From Paracentrotus lividus (lineage: Eukaryota > Echinodermata > Echinoidea > Camarodonta > Echinidae), in the NCBI GenBank assembly GCA_940671915.1, contig CALNVZ010000080.1, positions 470,503-534,502 on the forward strand: a stretch of DNA of 64,000 nt. Direction: 5' to 3'. Positions 25,632 to 36,787 of this stretch are shown here, in pieces. A program made the translations under genes and the position numbers. Under the pieces are notes generated by a model that was given only the letters and a program-made list of their open reading frames with translations, did not search any database and was not told the origin of the DNA. Each line of letters starts with the position of its first letter. Within the stretch, counting starts at the first letter, position 1.

Positions 25632-25789
25632 GGAACTGCATCTGGTCTGTCTTCATGGTCATTGATGTCCTTTCGCTCTTTCATGAAATCTGGTGCAAGT
25701 CCTCTTCTTCGGTTCATGCTCCTTGTGTTTACAGCCATTCTACTTGTCAGATCTGGAGATGTAGAGGTCAATCCAGGTCCTAATGAAAA
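25632..25789 (+). CDS. NLR gene 1, 2A-like leader exon
   Basis: Acceptor CTTGTAG and donor AA/GTAAGA, with phase 0 at entry and phase 2 at exit. The exon encodes a hydrophobic segment (LLRFMLLVFTAILLV, 25704-25748), then RSG and the octapeptide DVEVNPGP at 25758-25781, a full match to the 2A consensus D(V/I)ExNPGP. In 2A peptides the ribosome fails to form the Gly-Pro bond and releases two products. If translation starts at ATG 25665, the leader is 38 residues ending in Gly. If it starts at 24656, the leader is about 170 residues. In sea-urchin NLRs such leaders are reported to act as signal sequences with dual targeting. The frame given by exon phase is the one that reads the 2A motif. Confidence 0.8.
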
Positions 25790-26530
25790 GTAAGAAAATT
25801 AATGACTAACTATAAATTACTTCATGTAATTGTATGTGTATTAATATAGTAGCGAAATACAGGGGTGTTATTATTCGTCATGGCTAAATGAATTCAAGAA
25901 CTGATATTGCCAATGAAAAATGACCATCTATCTGTTATCTCCCTAGACAGAGCAGTATTGCTGTTGAAATAATATATGGCAAGCATTTATTACTTTGGAA
26001 ATCAATATCAATTTTTCTGAAATCATCGCAGTAACAAGATGTGAGGGGTATTTCACAAAGAGTTATGTATGACTTTCATGTATAAATTCGCACTTAGATA
26101 CTTAGTGCGGCATGTTACGCATCACCTCATTGGTCAGATTATGCTCAGGGGATGCGCTCCATTGAAATTTCTGTCAATGAGATTATGTGTTAAATACATG
26201 ATGTGTTTAGAAGTGAAGTTTAACTAAGTCTTGCGTAACTATTCGTAAAACGCCCTATCAATTTTCAGGAAATGTTACAGAGGCTAATATCTAAAATTAC
26301 TGGTTTTAAGGGATAAGCAGTTTTATTTGTCTTGTTCGAAATATTTACTGCCATCATGACATACACGCTCCACTCCAACGTTTTTATTACTACCCTAAAT
26401 TTGTCATGCAAACTTAATTCATGTAGGCTACATGTACTAAGTGATTTCAATTTTTGGATGTTTCATTCCTGGCATCTAAACTCATTTATTTTATAACTGG
26501 AAGGTCAATATAATTTTTTGTCATCAGCAG
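25790..26530. other. Intron of gene 1, nothing else recognised
   Basis: A piece around 26045-26255 (ATTTCACAAAGAGTTATGTA to CGTAACTATTCGTAAAACGCC) looks like an old short dispersed element, since its ends are roughly inverted. No gene. Confidence 0.4.
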
Positions 26531-26802
26531 TACAGTATCTGATGGCGCTCTTCTGGACGTTGCCAAGAAGATCCCTCTGACCAAAATGTATGATGTTGGA
26601 GTCAAGCTTGGGGTTGATCTTAGTGCTCTGATGAAATACCATGCAACAAACACATTGGGTGGGGCTGTGGGTTACAGTGGCACACTTCACATGCTTGTCG
26701 ATTGGAGAGAAAATACAACCATGGAACTACAAGAAAATTTACTAAGCAATGCACTCAATGCATCTTGTCTACAAGCTGTAGCTGAAAAATACTTGCCAAA
26801 AG
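26531..26802 (+). CDS. NLR gene 1, Death-like domain exon
   Basis: Acceptor ATCAGCAG and donor AAAAG/GTACAA, with one base completing the previous codon and one left over, matching both neighbours. The ~90 residues read TVSDGALLDVAKKIPLT, then WRENTTMELQENLLSNAL and LQAVAEKYL: helical, with the conserved Trp-Arg-Glu and the closing 'L..VA..YL' helix typical of Death-fold domains. In NLRs this domain recruits adaptors through Death-Death contacts. The separate ATG at 26586 is internal and probably not a start. Death is preferred over CARD or DED on the WRE and LGV patterns, without a search to confirm. Confidence 0.75.
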
Positions 26803-27159
26803 GTACAAAATAAACTTTTTTTTTCAAAATGTATTCTCTAAAAGTTTGATAACTATTGATCAAATTATGTAAGTTGGACTATTATACGAAAATAATATTA
26901 TGCCTCCGCCACAGACATCAATTTTTTGGGTTGTTTGTTCGTCTATATATCTTCATGCTCATTATCGCTAGATCCACTTCAGATATGAACTTCAAACTTG
27001 GTGTTAGTATATGAGCACAGGAGGACAATTTGAATAGACTTTGGAGTACATACCTCAAAGGTCAAGGGTCACAGAGGTACACTCATTAAGTTCCATGTAT
27101 TGATTTTGTTATCATATATCTCAAGAATCACTAGAGATATAAACTTCACCTTAATTGGA

Positions 27160-27900
27160 CTTGGAGGGGGGGGGGGGCCAACAAGTCCCCCTCTACATTT
27201 TTCTGATGATTCCGCAACATGAAAATTTGGCGTTGTGTCATTTTATGACTTTTATTTTTTGTCTCATACAATTTTTAAGACCAAATTTGCAACGCCCGGG
27301 TACGCGGTTCTCAAATTACGCAACATTATGTTGGCCTAAGTGCATGTCAGACCCAAAATTGCTCAAAAACATGATTTTATGTAGACATCCAATGTATATT
27401 CTGTTTCTAGCCAAAATTCATAACTGTATAATTATTTTCATTTTCACTGATTGGAATCAATTTATTTCATGTTGTTTATGTCAGATCAGAAAAGTGTCGC
27501 TGATAATTTCCATCGAAAAAAACGATAAAAACTAAAATTTGAAAAACAAGGCAATACATAAGAAATAAAAAAAACAACAATAAAATACATAAGAAAACAT
27601 TTTGATACCATATTTTTTTGATGTGCATTTGATGAGAATTCCACAGTGAGTTTAAACAAAAACATAAGTACTTTATGGGCTTTATTTAATGATTTACAGC
27701 CAAATTCTAATTTCATGCATAAATTAGCATAATTATCAATTAGAAATAAATTTGAATAATTTTTTAACAATCAAATATACAAATCTGTAGATTACGTCAT
27801 GGGTGGCGGGTGTGTTAATTTTTGTTGCAATCGCGCAATCAATGGCCAAAATCTCAAGGGGGGCCCTTAAGGCCTCCCTCTTCAGTCTTTTCAGCCTCCA
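27160..27900. mobile_element. Nested G-tract MITE relative
   Basis: Starts at a G-run (27166) and ends near GGGGGGCCCTTAAGGCC (27856 onward). Its inner sequence (TTTGCAAATT and TTAGCATAATTA motifs, AATCTCAAGGGG) resembles the intron repeats at 33430-33790 and 59490-59850 and the element at 55762-56572, so it belongs to one dispersed family. Confidence 0.5.
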
Positions 27901-28110
27901 AAATACCCCAGTCTAATAGGGGTATTAAGGATAGTATGTATCACCATAGGAAGACAATCTGAGTAGGATCTACATGTATCTATTGAGTTCTCTATAGCAA
28001 TATCCCATATCTCAAGAACCAATTGAAATATGAACTTCAAGCCTTGGGATTTTTTGTGTCATCAGAAGAAGACAACCTGATTAGAATTTGTACTATGTAG
28101 GTCAGGTGCC

Positions 28111-28200
28111 AGGTAAAAATGGCAGAGGTAAAAATGGCAGAGGCAAAAATGGCAGAGGTAAAAATGGCAGAGGTAAAAATGGCAGAGGTAAAAATGGCAG
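28111..28200 (+). repeat. Tandem 15-mer array, left foldback arm
   Basis: Six head-to-tail copies of AGGTAAAAATGGCAG, one with a single change (AGGCAAAAATGGCAG), followed by a degenerate seventh. Confidence 0.95.
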
Positions 28201-28816
28201 AGATAAAAATGTTTCGCAATCCAATTGTCATAGCAAAGCCCATGCTCATTATTATAGCAAATTCCCCTTAGGAAAGGGGGTAAAACATTCATAAAGAAAA
28301 CTGAGAAGGGATTTTCAAATTTAAATGCTGGACTGCCTGGAGGGTCCTTATCTTTAGAATTGACTGACTTCCATTTGTAGGATTACTATCTGCTATGAGA
28401 TATTGCTATACCAAAGTGAACGATTGTTTTATTTACATTTTACCTTTTAACTGCACATGTTATAACAAATTATAAATAAATTACGACGTCAGTGTGGAAA
28501 TGCCATCTTAAAATAGGTGTGCACGTTTTTGTTAAACGGACAAACAACAACATGTCTTAACAAAAGTAATTCTTTATTATTTTTACCTCATGAGAGAAAA
28601 ATAAAATAAAATTACCAATACGATTTTGATGTAACACGTGCAGTAATGAGTACCGGTATAACAATCGCCAATACTTTGATATTGCAATACATGTAGCTCA
28701 TAATCAGCTAGTCCAAATGGAAGGCAGTCAATTTAAAAGTTAAGAACACCTCCAACAATGATATTTTATAATCCCTTCTTATAACTAGCTTTCTTTGTTA
28801 ACTATTTACCCCTTTT

Positions 28817-29361
28817 GGTATCTCACTTCGCGGAAACACATTTGAGACGGATTTGTCAACATGGTTTTGCCTTTATAGCTTGTCTCCTTAGTCTCCTCTT
28901 TCTCCTTAATTTTCAGACACGTTTCTAATAGGTCCTACTCTTTATACGTGAAACAAAGGATTCCGTCGCGGAGACGTCGCGGAGACGTCTCCGCGACAGA
29001 ATCATTTCCGCGACGGATAAAAAGTATTAGAGACGTCTCCGATGTCGCGGAGATGTAGCAGAGACGTCTCCGAGACGTCTCCGATACATTTTTCATAAAC
29101 TGTAACTAAGCAATTTAAAAAAAAACGTCTCAAAGTTGTATCCGCGACTCATGCAACGTTTTAAACAAGTTTTTAAAAAAAATTGTTGCGGAGACGTCTT
29201 TGAGACGTTTCATGAGTCGCAGAAACAACTTTGAGACGGTTCTTTGAAAGTGCTTTGTTACAGTTTTTTTTAAACTGTCGGACGTCTCCGCAACATCGGA
29301 GACGGAGACGTAATATTTTTGTTTTATCTGTCGCGAAGGCGTTTCCGAGAAGTGAGATACC
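28817..29361. mobile_element. Inverted element packed with GAGACGTCTC palindromes
   Basis: Ends GGTATCTCACTTCGCGGAAA and TTTCCGAGAAGTGAGATACC are inverted. The inside holds many copies of GGAGACGTCTCCG, TTTGAGACG and CCGCGAC in both orientations, giving extensive self-complementarity. No coding capacity. It sits within the foldback element. Confidence 0.65.
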
Positions 29362-29431
29362 ACCCAAGGGAATTGGCCGTGTTTTATTCATGGGATTTGC
29401 TATGACAATTTAATTGCATAAGACTTCACCT

Positions 29432-29490
29432 CTGCCATTTTTACCTCTGCCATTTTTACCTCTGCCATTATTACCTCTGCCATTTTTACA
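29432..29490 (-). repeat. Tandem 15-mer array, right foldback arm
   Basis: Four copies of CTGCCATTTTTACCT, the reverse complement of the left-arm unit. One has ATTA for TTTT and the last is incomplete. Confidence 0.95.
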
Positions 29491-29813
29491 CCGAACCGTT
29501 GGTCAAGGGCCACAGAGGTTATCTTTTGAAGTTAATCTTTTTGAAGGCTGAGGCATAAATATAGGGGAAGCAGTCGCATTTGTCTTCTTAAAGATGATAG
29601 AGTAGAATCATTACTTTTTACAGAGCAAAATGAAATAAGTCCTCATGAATCATTCCCCTTGTTTTTGACTCCATATTTCTCAGAAACTCATGACAATAAT
29701 AACAAATTTTATGAAAAGAAAACTTGAATAGAAGGTAATTTATTACTAATGGAACATTCCACTGATTTCCATATCATTTGTTTGGGAAAGTTTTTGTCTT
29801 GTCAATTATGATA

Positions 29814-31270
29814 CAAGGCCATGTGTTATGAGGTGGGCCCTTTTCTGTTACAACCCAAGTTTTCCAAGGAATTGTACCATTTTTATTCAATCGAATATTC
29901 TTCTTACATTTTGACATTTATACCTAAAAAGTATACATATTCTGAAAGAGAATTGTCTGAGGAATCCAAAAATACTATCAGAAAAGGGATATGGGAAGTC
30001 ATAAGGAGTTACAGAGCCAAATATGTCGAAAACGGTTGGAAAAAGTAGCTTCCAGAAAAAGGTTACCATGGAAACAAAATTTCACCCTACAACAAAAGAC
30101 ATGCATATTGAACTCCTCAAAGTCAGACCTTTCCAACAATGTATAACTTGTTAGGGTAAGCTTTTTTAAAATAATTTTGCGCGATCATCTTTTCAGCGAA
30201 AATTTCTGATAGGAAAATTTGGGTAAATATGTGTTACAATGAGTAATGCATGATTTACTTCCAAAATATGACACAGTTTTGTCTTATAACCTATTTGAAG
30301 TTAATATACAGTGTTACATGAATATAGTTTGCAAATACTTACTACAATAAAATATATCTACAGTGCTTATTAAAACAATTAATTTGATCTGGTTCATGTT
30401 GAGGCATGCCAACCGACACGTGCAAGGTATCTCTGAGATGATCTACCTGTGAGGATAAAGCATATCAAGCCAATGCAGTGATGTTCAATTGTAAATAATC
30501 AATCACCCATGAAATACTTTATGGCAACAGATGTTATGCAATACTGAATCATACATGTGGTAGAGCCATCATCATCAATTATCTCACTTCATTAGGGAAG
30601 ACAACTTAATGGAGTTGAGGAATGTCTAAGATGGTGCAGTTTTTTTTTTGTTGGATTTGCTGTGCCTCATCAATATAACTCAATCAATTATTAGAGTTCC
30701 TTTTGTTTTGTGTAAACAAAGCATATGTAAATGGTAGTGAGAAACAATTAAGTTAGGTGAATAAGTAAACCCATGTCCTAGCATCAACTAATATTTACTT
30801 CACTTTGTGATAGTAGAATCCTGACGAACACAATGACAGTTTAAAATTGCTTTTTTTCTGTTTTTACATTAATTAATTTTGTAAACTATAGCCTATTAGG
30901 TATTCTTATTTCATATTTTACACACTGTATACTTATATTAATAGATATAATATTCCAATTTAACTGTTTGTTGTTTTGGCTGATTTATTTTGCAACAGAA
31001 TTATGCTCCTCCTCCTCATGCTCCTCCTCCTCCACCACCATGCAAAATGGCTACTTCAAGTTAATTAATTGCTAATTACTTGTAAATGAGTGCACCATTG
31101 TATTCTTCTATTTAAGTTATTGGCAGATATATTCCTTCACATTAGTACCAAATATACCCATATGGCACATGTATTAAAAATTTTATATCATTTTTCATGT
31201 TTGTGCTTGTCGCGCAAATGTAATGGCACCACCTATATGGGGGCCCAGTTTAAAACACATGGCCACAAGT
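29814..31270. mobile_element. Element with GGCCATGTGTT ends in intron of gene 1
   Basis: Left GGCCATGTGTTATGAGGTGGG and right CCCAGTTTAAAACACATGGCC are imperfect inverted repeats. The interior carries AAAGTATACATATTCTGAAA, shared with the elements at 34731-35830 and 50673-51687. A short microsatellite of CTCCTC (31008-31040) lies inside. Non-coding. Confidence 0.5.
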
Positions 31271-31539
31271 GTTTTCCTGATAATTTATAGCTTATTGTGG
31301 TTACCACAAGCAAAATATTAAATTGTGTTTGAGAAGAGACAATGAATCATTCAACACATGAAAAACTAATTGCATACAAGCCCAGAAAGGAGAAAAAATG
31401 TCAGCTGGTGCTTTCACTCATATACATTGAATATGTTCCTCGGTCCCCCAGAAAATGGCTTCTTTGTAGTAAGCAGAACACAACACAACAAATAGAAATA
31501 TTATTTTCTTTTCTTTATCTGTTCATTACACACATGCAG

Positions 31540-33251
31540 CATCAAGCGCGAACCCTCCCGAAGAAACTGTTAATCGAAAGAGGACTGCTTCAGGAACACC
31601 TGTACAATCTGAACAGGTTCCCATGGATTCTACCTTGTCCTCATCTAATGCACCTCACACCATGCCTTCAGCATCTACTTCTGTCCCACATAATCCAACT
31701 GTCACATTTAGCAATCGCAACAATCCAATATCAGAAAAGCAACTGGAGAAATGTATAGATGATATACAAAATTATTATAGGGTTCAACTTTGTCAGATAT
31801 CAACTAACCCACTTGATTCAGACTCAATAGTTGAACTACATTCTATTTTCACCAATCTTTCCTTGGTGAAACAAGATAGAAATAGACAGAAGAAAATCCC
31901 ATTGAAGTATGAAGACCTGCTCTCTGTTGATATGAATGGAAAACCAGCAAGGTGTATCATGATCCAAGGAGAGGCAGGAGTTGGTAAAACAACATTCTGT
32001 GCTAAGATAGCTTGGGACTGGGTTACAGGTGACCACTATCAAGATTACACTCTTGTGGCCATTGTTCCTCTTCGTAATGCAAACAGTGGGAAAACAGTTG
32101 GCCAGGTACTGAAGACTTATTTGCCTGATGACAATGATGTGACTTCAGAGCAACTTGATGAGTACATCAGGACTAATCAGGATAAGGTCCTGACTGTATT
32201 TGATGGTTTTGATGAGTTTAGTGAAGAAATGTCCAATGAAGAAAACCAGATAGTACAAATTCTAAAAGGTAAAAGACAAACATCTGGGAGAGTCATTATC
32301 ACTACAAGACCATGGAAGGCACAGGAGATAACAAGTGTTATAGAACTTACCAAGCAGTATGCTCATGTTAACATTGAGGGATTTAAGAAAAGGGATATCA
32401 AAACTTATGTAAACAAATTTTATCAAAATGACAAAACTTCTGCACAGACTCTATTACAGTATATGGTAGAGGGTAGCTTAATAGCGGAAACAATGGCTCC
32501 TTTTCCAATCTTTTGCTCAATGCTGTGTCACTTGTGGAAAGAGGTCGAACATCGAAAAGTAATTTGTAAACTTCAGACATTTTCTCAATTATTTCAGGAA
32601 ATGATTTCTCTCCTCAAGCAACACTATGTGTCCAAGCATATTAATGAAGTAAACATTGATTCTGTTGAGAAATTTGAAGAAAGAATAAATGGTCATTTCA
32701 AGAAAATCAGCGAGGTTGCTTTCAATGGTCTGCTCAACAAACAACTTGTTTTCTTGGAAGAAAGGTTCAGCTCCTGTGTTGATGATCTTCGTGTTGCATG
32801 TAAGGTTGGAATACTAACAAAAGAAAGAACAAAGCATAGAAATGAAACTGTGAGAAAGCTGGCTAGATTGGAAGCCACTGTTTCATTTCCTCACAAACTC
32901 TTCCAAGAGTACATAGCAGGGTTGTATCTCCAAGATTTATCTCACTCAAATAAGGTTGAATTTAATCTTCATATGAAAAGTCATATTTTGAAGAAATCAG
33001 GAGAATTTCGATATCTTCTTTATTTTGTTGGATCTTTGGATGAAGATATAGCTAAATATATAGTGACAAATCTAATGGCCAGAAAACAAAGCAAATTGAA
33101 TTTCATTGTGGAAGTTGCACTGGAATGTCAGAGTGAGGAGGCTGCAAAACTCATTGAAGCACAGCATCCTGAAATCAATCAGTCTCTGACCATTAAGAAG
33201 GGTTCACGTAGCCATGTGATTGCAGGTTATATCTTCACATTCAAACATTTG
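31540..33251 (+). CDS. NLR gene 1, NACHT NTPase exon
   Basis: Acceptor ACACATGCAG, donor TTG/GTGAGA, entry phase 1 and exit phase 0. After a short Pro/Ser-rich linker (NRKRTASGTP) comes the conserved block from QLEKCIDDIQNYYRVQL. Counted from ATG 31623, the Walker A loop GEAGVGKTT is at residues 116-124 and the Walker B LTVFDGFDEF at 190-199, followed by the sensor-like GRVIITTRPWK. The C-terminal part (KLQTFSQLFQEM and onward; FPHKLFQEYIAGLYL) fits the NACHT winged-helix and superhelical regions. The product would be a cytosolic ATP-dependent oligomerising switch. The exon is open throughout, unlike its paralogue in gene 2. Confidence 0.9.
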
Positions 33252-34322
33252 GTGAGATGTTGTTTACTTCACCACATTTGGCCGGTATTCACAAAGATGT
33301 CCTGAGGTTAAGCCTATCTTAAATATGTGTTTTATTTATGAGTAGCAATATGTGACACGTACATTCTCTCAACGTTATGTTCCTGAAATCGTATTTCAAC
33401 GGTTAGGAAAACTTTGTAATTACAATTCCCAGGCACTTTTTTTACAAGTTTCAATTTAAAAAACAATAGAATACAAAAGAGAAAAAAAAATCTTGACACA
33501 GATTTCTCTGTGAGTACATTTCATCAGAAGCCTACAAAGAGTCTGTAACCAAAAAATAGTACTTTTAGGGATTTATTTAATAAATTAGACCAAAATTTGA
33601 GATTTTATGAATAAATTAGCATAATTAATTAGTGATGGAAATTTTTAGAGAATATGACTCTTCAGTTTTGTAGATGATCTTGTGGGTAACGCGTATGCAA
33701 ATTTTTGGCACGATTGCGCCCTCAACGGCCGAGATCTTGGGGGGAGCTGAATCCCCCCCCCCCCCAGTCTTCATGTGTGTCGAAATAGCCCTTTTTAGGG
33801 TTAAGCGAGGCTTAACTTTAGGACACCTTTGTGAATACAGGCTTTTGAGTTTAGACGCAAATCAGGGACATTAAAGGCCCTTCATTTTTCATAATTGCTA
33901 GATTTTATGTTCTTAGACCTATTATGTCATGAGCAATTAAAACAGTATTTTAAAAGTTTGCTTTCAACTATTTAAAATTCAAAAGATCTAATCTATGTTC
34001 CAGAATTTTTTTAATATTTCTGCCTTATAATTAAGACCAGGATTTTTCTCTCAAAATTGACATTCATGTTATCATTAGGTGGTATTCTGAACCAGAGATT
34101 AAATTTGCATAGAAATTTAGTTTGAACTCCATGGCAGTTCCGAATCACTTTGTATTTGTGTGGTGCCATTGTGTGATCCTATATTGTCCTATACATGTAC
34201 TTCCCATGCAAACTTATCCTCCAGTTCAGAATACGGCCAGTCTGACCAAAATTGTACTTCAACAAAGAAGTAAGAGTACATAATGTAACAATATGCCTAC
34301 ATGTTTATGTTTCTTTATTTAG
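33252..34322. other. Intron of gene 1 with an old repeat shared with gene 2
   Basis: The stretch 33430-33790 (GATTGCGCCCTCAACGGCCG, then a G-run and C-run) matches 59490-59850 at the same place in gene 2, so this insertion predates the gene duplication. No gene is seen. Confidence 0.6.
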
Positions 34323-34484
34323 GTGTCACTACACATTGAAACCTTCTGTAGCAGTAAAGCACTACTGCGAATCATCACAGATACAGTTTGCTCTGTAAAA
34401 ACTCTGAAAGAACTCAAAATATGGAACTTTACTTTTGCTGATGAATTTATCAAAAGTATCCAAGAATGTGCTGGAGATTTGATG
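34323..34484 (+). CDS. NLR gene 1, first repeat exon (54 codons)
   Basis: Acceptor TTATTTAG and donor ATG/GTAAAT, phase 0 at both ends, 162 bp. It reads VSLHIETFCSSKALLRIITD and onward to ECAGDLM, with Leu/Ile spacing like the LRR exons but fewer consensus Asn. The gene 2 counterpart is 60280-60441, the same length, so the exon predates the gene duplication. Confidence 0.75.
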
Positions 34485-34730
34485 GTAAATATGTTCTGTC
34501 TTACTCCAATGACCTGCTCTAAAATCATTCTTTCCTTGTCTGTGGTATTCAAAAGATGGTGTAGTAATCAGATCAGGGGAGGGCTGGCGAGCATGAGTTT
34601 GGCACCTAACAGTACATGTAGGCTACGCATCATGCATCCTGCACTTAATGAATTTAAAAAAATACGGTTTATAAATTAATTTAAATGAAATCGGGAGCTT
34701 CACCACAATATGCAGCAAGAAAGAACAAGT

Positions 34731-35830
34731 ATATGGCCATGCGTTTTGAACTCGCACCCTTTTGTGTTACACCACCTAAATCTAAAAATCATGCACCTAT
34801 CAGGATCAAAGTGTCATAACTTTTGAAGTATTAACTCTAACCCTTCAAAAGTATACATTTTCTTAAAGGAAATGTCCTGTAGATTTCAAAAATGCCATCC
34901 ACTACAATGTAGGGTGAAGTAGTAACATATTTTGATTAAAATATTAAATTTTGGGGGGCTCTAATTTTTTTACTGCAGCCCCCAATATTTTTTTCCCTTT
35001 GATCCAGGTCTTAATTGCTCACCATATTTGAGTTGCTCTTGAAATTTCCTTTCAGAAAATATAAAGTTGTAGGGGAGGGGGGGTTCTTCATTTAATAAAA
35101 AAATTCTTAACCGTAAAAGGGTTCAAATATTTTGGTCAACCTGGGCCGGGAAGGGGGTTGCTCCCTCCTCAAGATCTCGGCCATTTTGGGGCCATGTTTA
35201 TAAAAACTTGCATGTAGGTGGGCTATCTTATGTTGAAGCAGCTCACAAAGTTTCAGGCCCCTATCTCAAGTAATATTTGAGTTATCTGTATTTATGAAAC
35301 GTCACTTCACATACAACAGGAACTGTATTGAGTTACTTTATGTACAATACATAAGTCAATGGTGAAATTGACATTTTATCCGCGCACAGGGCGGCGATTT
35401 TCGGAACTGCGCATTAGCAAGTGGCTGGAACCTTATAACTGTGGTGTCAAAAGATGCATGAGACTCTTAACTATAAAGTCCTAAAAACTCACAGCACAAA
35501 AATAAATATCCATAGAGTTATCATGGTTATAATGTTTCAAATGCACAGGATAGACTTTGTGTGTACCTCTTCCACCCCCCCCTCCTCTTTCCCCACCTCA
35601 ACCCCCCTTGCCTTTTCGTATTCTATCGCGTGCCATGTCGCGATTTCAAGTGTGAGTATGTTCAAATTCATAGGTCTGATAGAAGTTGCATTCAGCTTTC
35701 AAATAACATCAATTTTAAGGTGATACCCCTTTATTTAGCCATGATATCATACATTAACTGAAACAAAATTTGGAAAAGCGTAACAAAACTACCCTTTTTG
35801 GATGGCGAGTTCAAAACACATGGCCATATA
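34731..35830. mobile_element. 1.1 kb element with TATGGCCATG ends
   Basis: The left end (TATGGCCATGCGTTTTGAAC) is the reverse complement, with few changes, of the right end (GTTCAAAACACATGGCCATA). Gene 2 lacks it at the matching intron position (around 60650-60670). It shares internal blocks with the TA-flanked elements at 36099 and 50673. Non-coding. Confidence 0.65.
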
Positions 35831-36098
35831 AACATTTTGTAAACACTGAAATAGTTTTTGCAATAGTAAATTTACAGGAATGCATACATTGAATGTACAT
35901 ACCAAACTGATGATGCAAAGCCTTATATAAATTTAGAAATATATGCGTCTAGCATGAAAAATAGCATGAAAAGATAAATAGGGATATGTCCTCTTTTGAT
36001 TACTTCATTTCCTCTTTGTTTTTCTTCAGGAGAAATCCCCAGACCTCCATGGACATGACAGAGGTTACTCATACATGCTTAATAATATGTCTTATATA

Positions 36099-36606
36099 CA
36101 GTGGTGGCCAAAATTATTAGAACACCTCAACCTACACAAAGTCTATGGGATTATCAATGCCCTAGTTCATTTGCCGAAATCAGATTAAAGATATCTTTTG
36201 TGTGCCATGAGCTTTCATGACGTTTTAGCATAGGGTCTTACGAATATGTTTATACATGTACCAAACTTATATAGTTTCGACCATCTGGTAATGCACAGCC
36301 ATTTTTGACATCATCAGGAAATTTCCTTTCAGAATATACATACTTTTGTAGGAGAGGCTTAAAAATGTTTAACGTTATGACACTTTGATCCTATAAGGGG
36401 CAAGATTTTTAAATTTTTCAATTGGCGGTGTAACATAAAAAGGGGCGACTTGGGGGCGAGTTCCCAGCGCATGGCTGTGTTATTTAGTTTTTAAAGCATA
36501 ATGATGATATTCGGAGTCATTCCAACCATTTTATAGGTATTTAAATGGTCAAATGAATAAAAATTATTAAAAATGCTTGGTGTTCTAATAATTTTGGCCA
36601 CCACGG
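36099..36606. mobile_element. Tc1/mariner-like MITE, CAGTGGTGGCC ends
   Basis: 508 bp, with CAGTGGTGGCCAAAATTATT at the left and the inverted copy at the right, and TA on each side. Gene 2 has the empty site near 60935. Its interior is related, in opposite orientation, to 50673-51687. No transposase. Confidence 0.8.
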
Positions 36607-36787
36607 TATTTTATAATAATTTACACCAAATATACGCAAGCACTTGCACGTGATACTCCATTTGGAAGACATACATGTATGTCACAGCATTGCTTTGCAT
36701 TTCGAGTAGAAAAAGAAATAAATGATTTTTTTGTGACATTCCTCATGACAATTGATGTTTTCCATTTTTTTGTGACAGACTAAATCT

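Larger units (their letters stand above)
28103..29505. mobile_element. Foldback element with arms of tandem 15-mers (TU-like)
   Basis: The left arm has six tandem 15-mers AGGTAAAAATGGCAG (28111-28200). The right arm has four in reverse complement (29432-29490). Inward, a unique inverted segment follows: TTGTCATAGCAAAGCCCATG on the left pairs with CATGGGATTTGCTATGACAA on the right. Such arms, an outer tandem 15-mer zone plus an inner unique zone, are the published design of sea-urchin TU foldback elements as I recall it. The GKNGR-repeat frame over the left arm is a by-product of the tandem repeat. The interior holds another inverted element (28817-29361). Confidence 0.8.
26898..29558. mobile_element. 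Composite element with TTATGCCTC ends in intron of gene 1
   Basis: The left end ATTATGCCTCCGCC and right end GGCTGAGGCATAAAT are inverted. Inside are several ~110-170 bp tandem units carrying ATATCTCAAGAA, ATATGAACTTCAA and AGGTCAAGGGTCACAGAGG. Two further elements are inserted in it (27160-27900 and 28103-29505). Non-coding. Confidence 0.55.

Noticed and set aside
25331-25771. Minus-strand protein-coding gene of 146 codons
   Set aside because: It overlaps the 2A exon in antisense, has no recognisable domain and no splice or start support.
28111-28200. CRISPR-like array
   Set aside because: The repeats are adjacent 15-mers without spacers, mirrored at 29432-29490, in a eukaryotic intron.
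28088-28294. Open frame encoding a GKNGR repeat protein
   Set aside because: It is simply the translation of the tandem 15-mers in the foldback arm. A 15 bp unit keeps frame by its length; there is no start context or conserved domain.
36031-36063. Short extra exon (after TTTTTCTTCAG) in gene 1
   Set aside because: A similar acceptor exists in gene 2, but the donor is weak in gene 1 and absent in gene 2, and the length would break the phase-0 chain.
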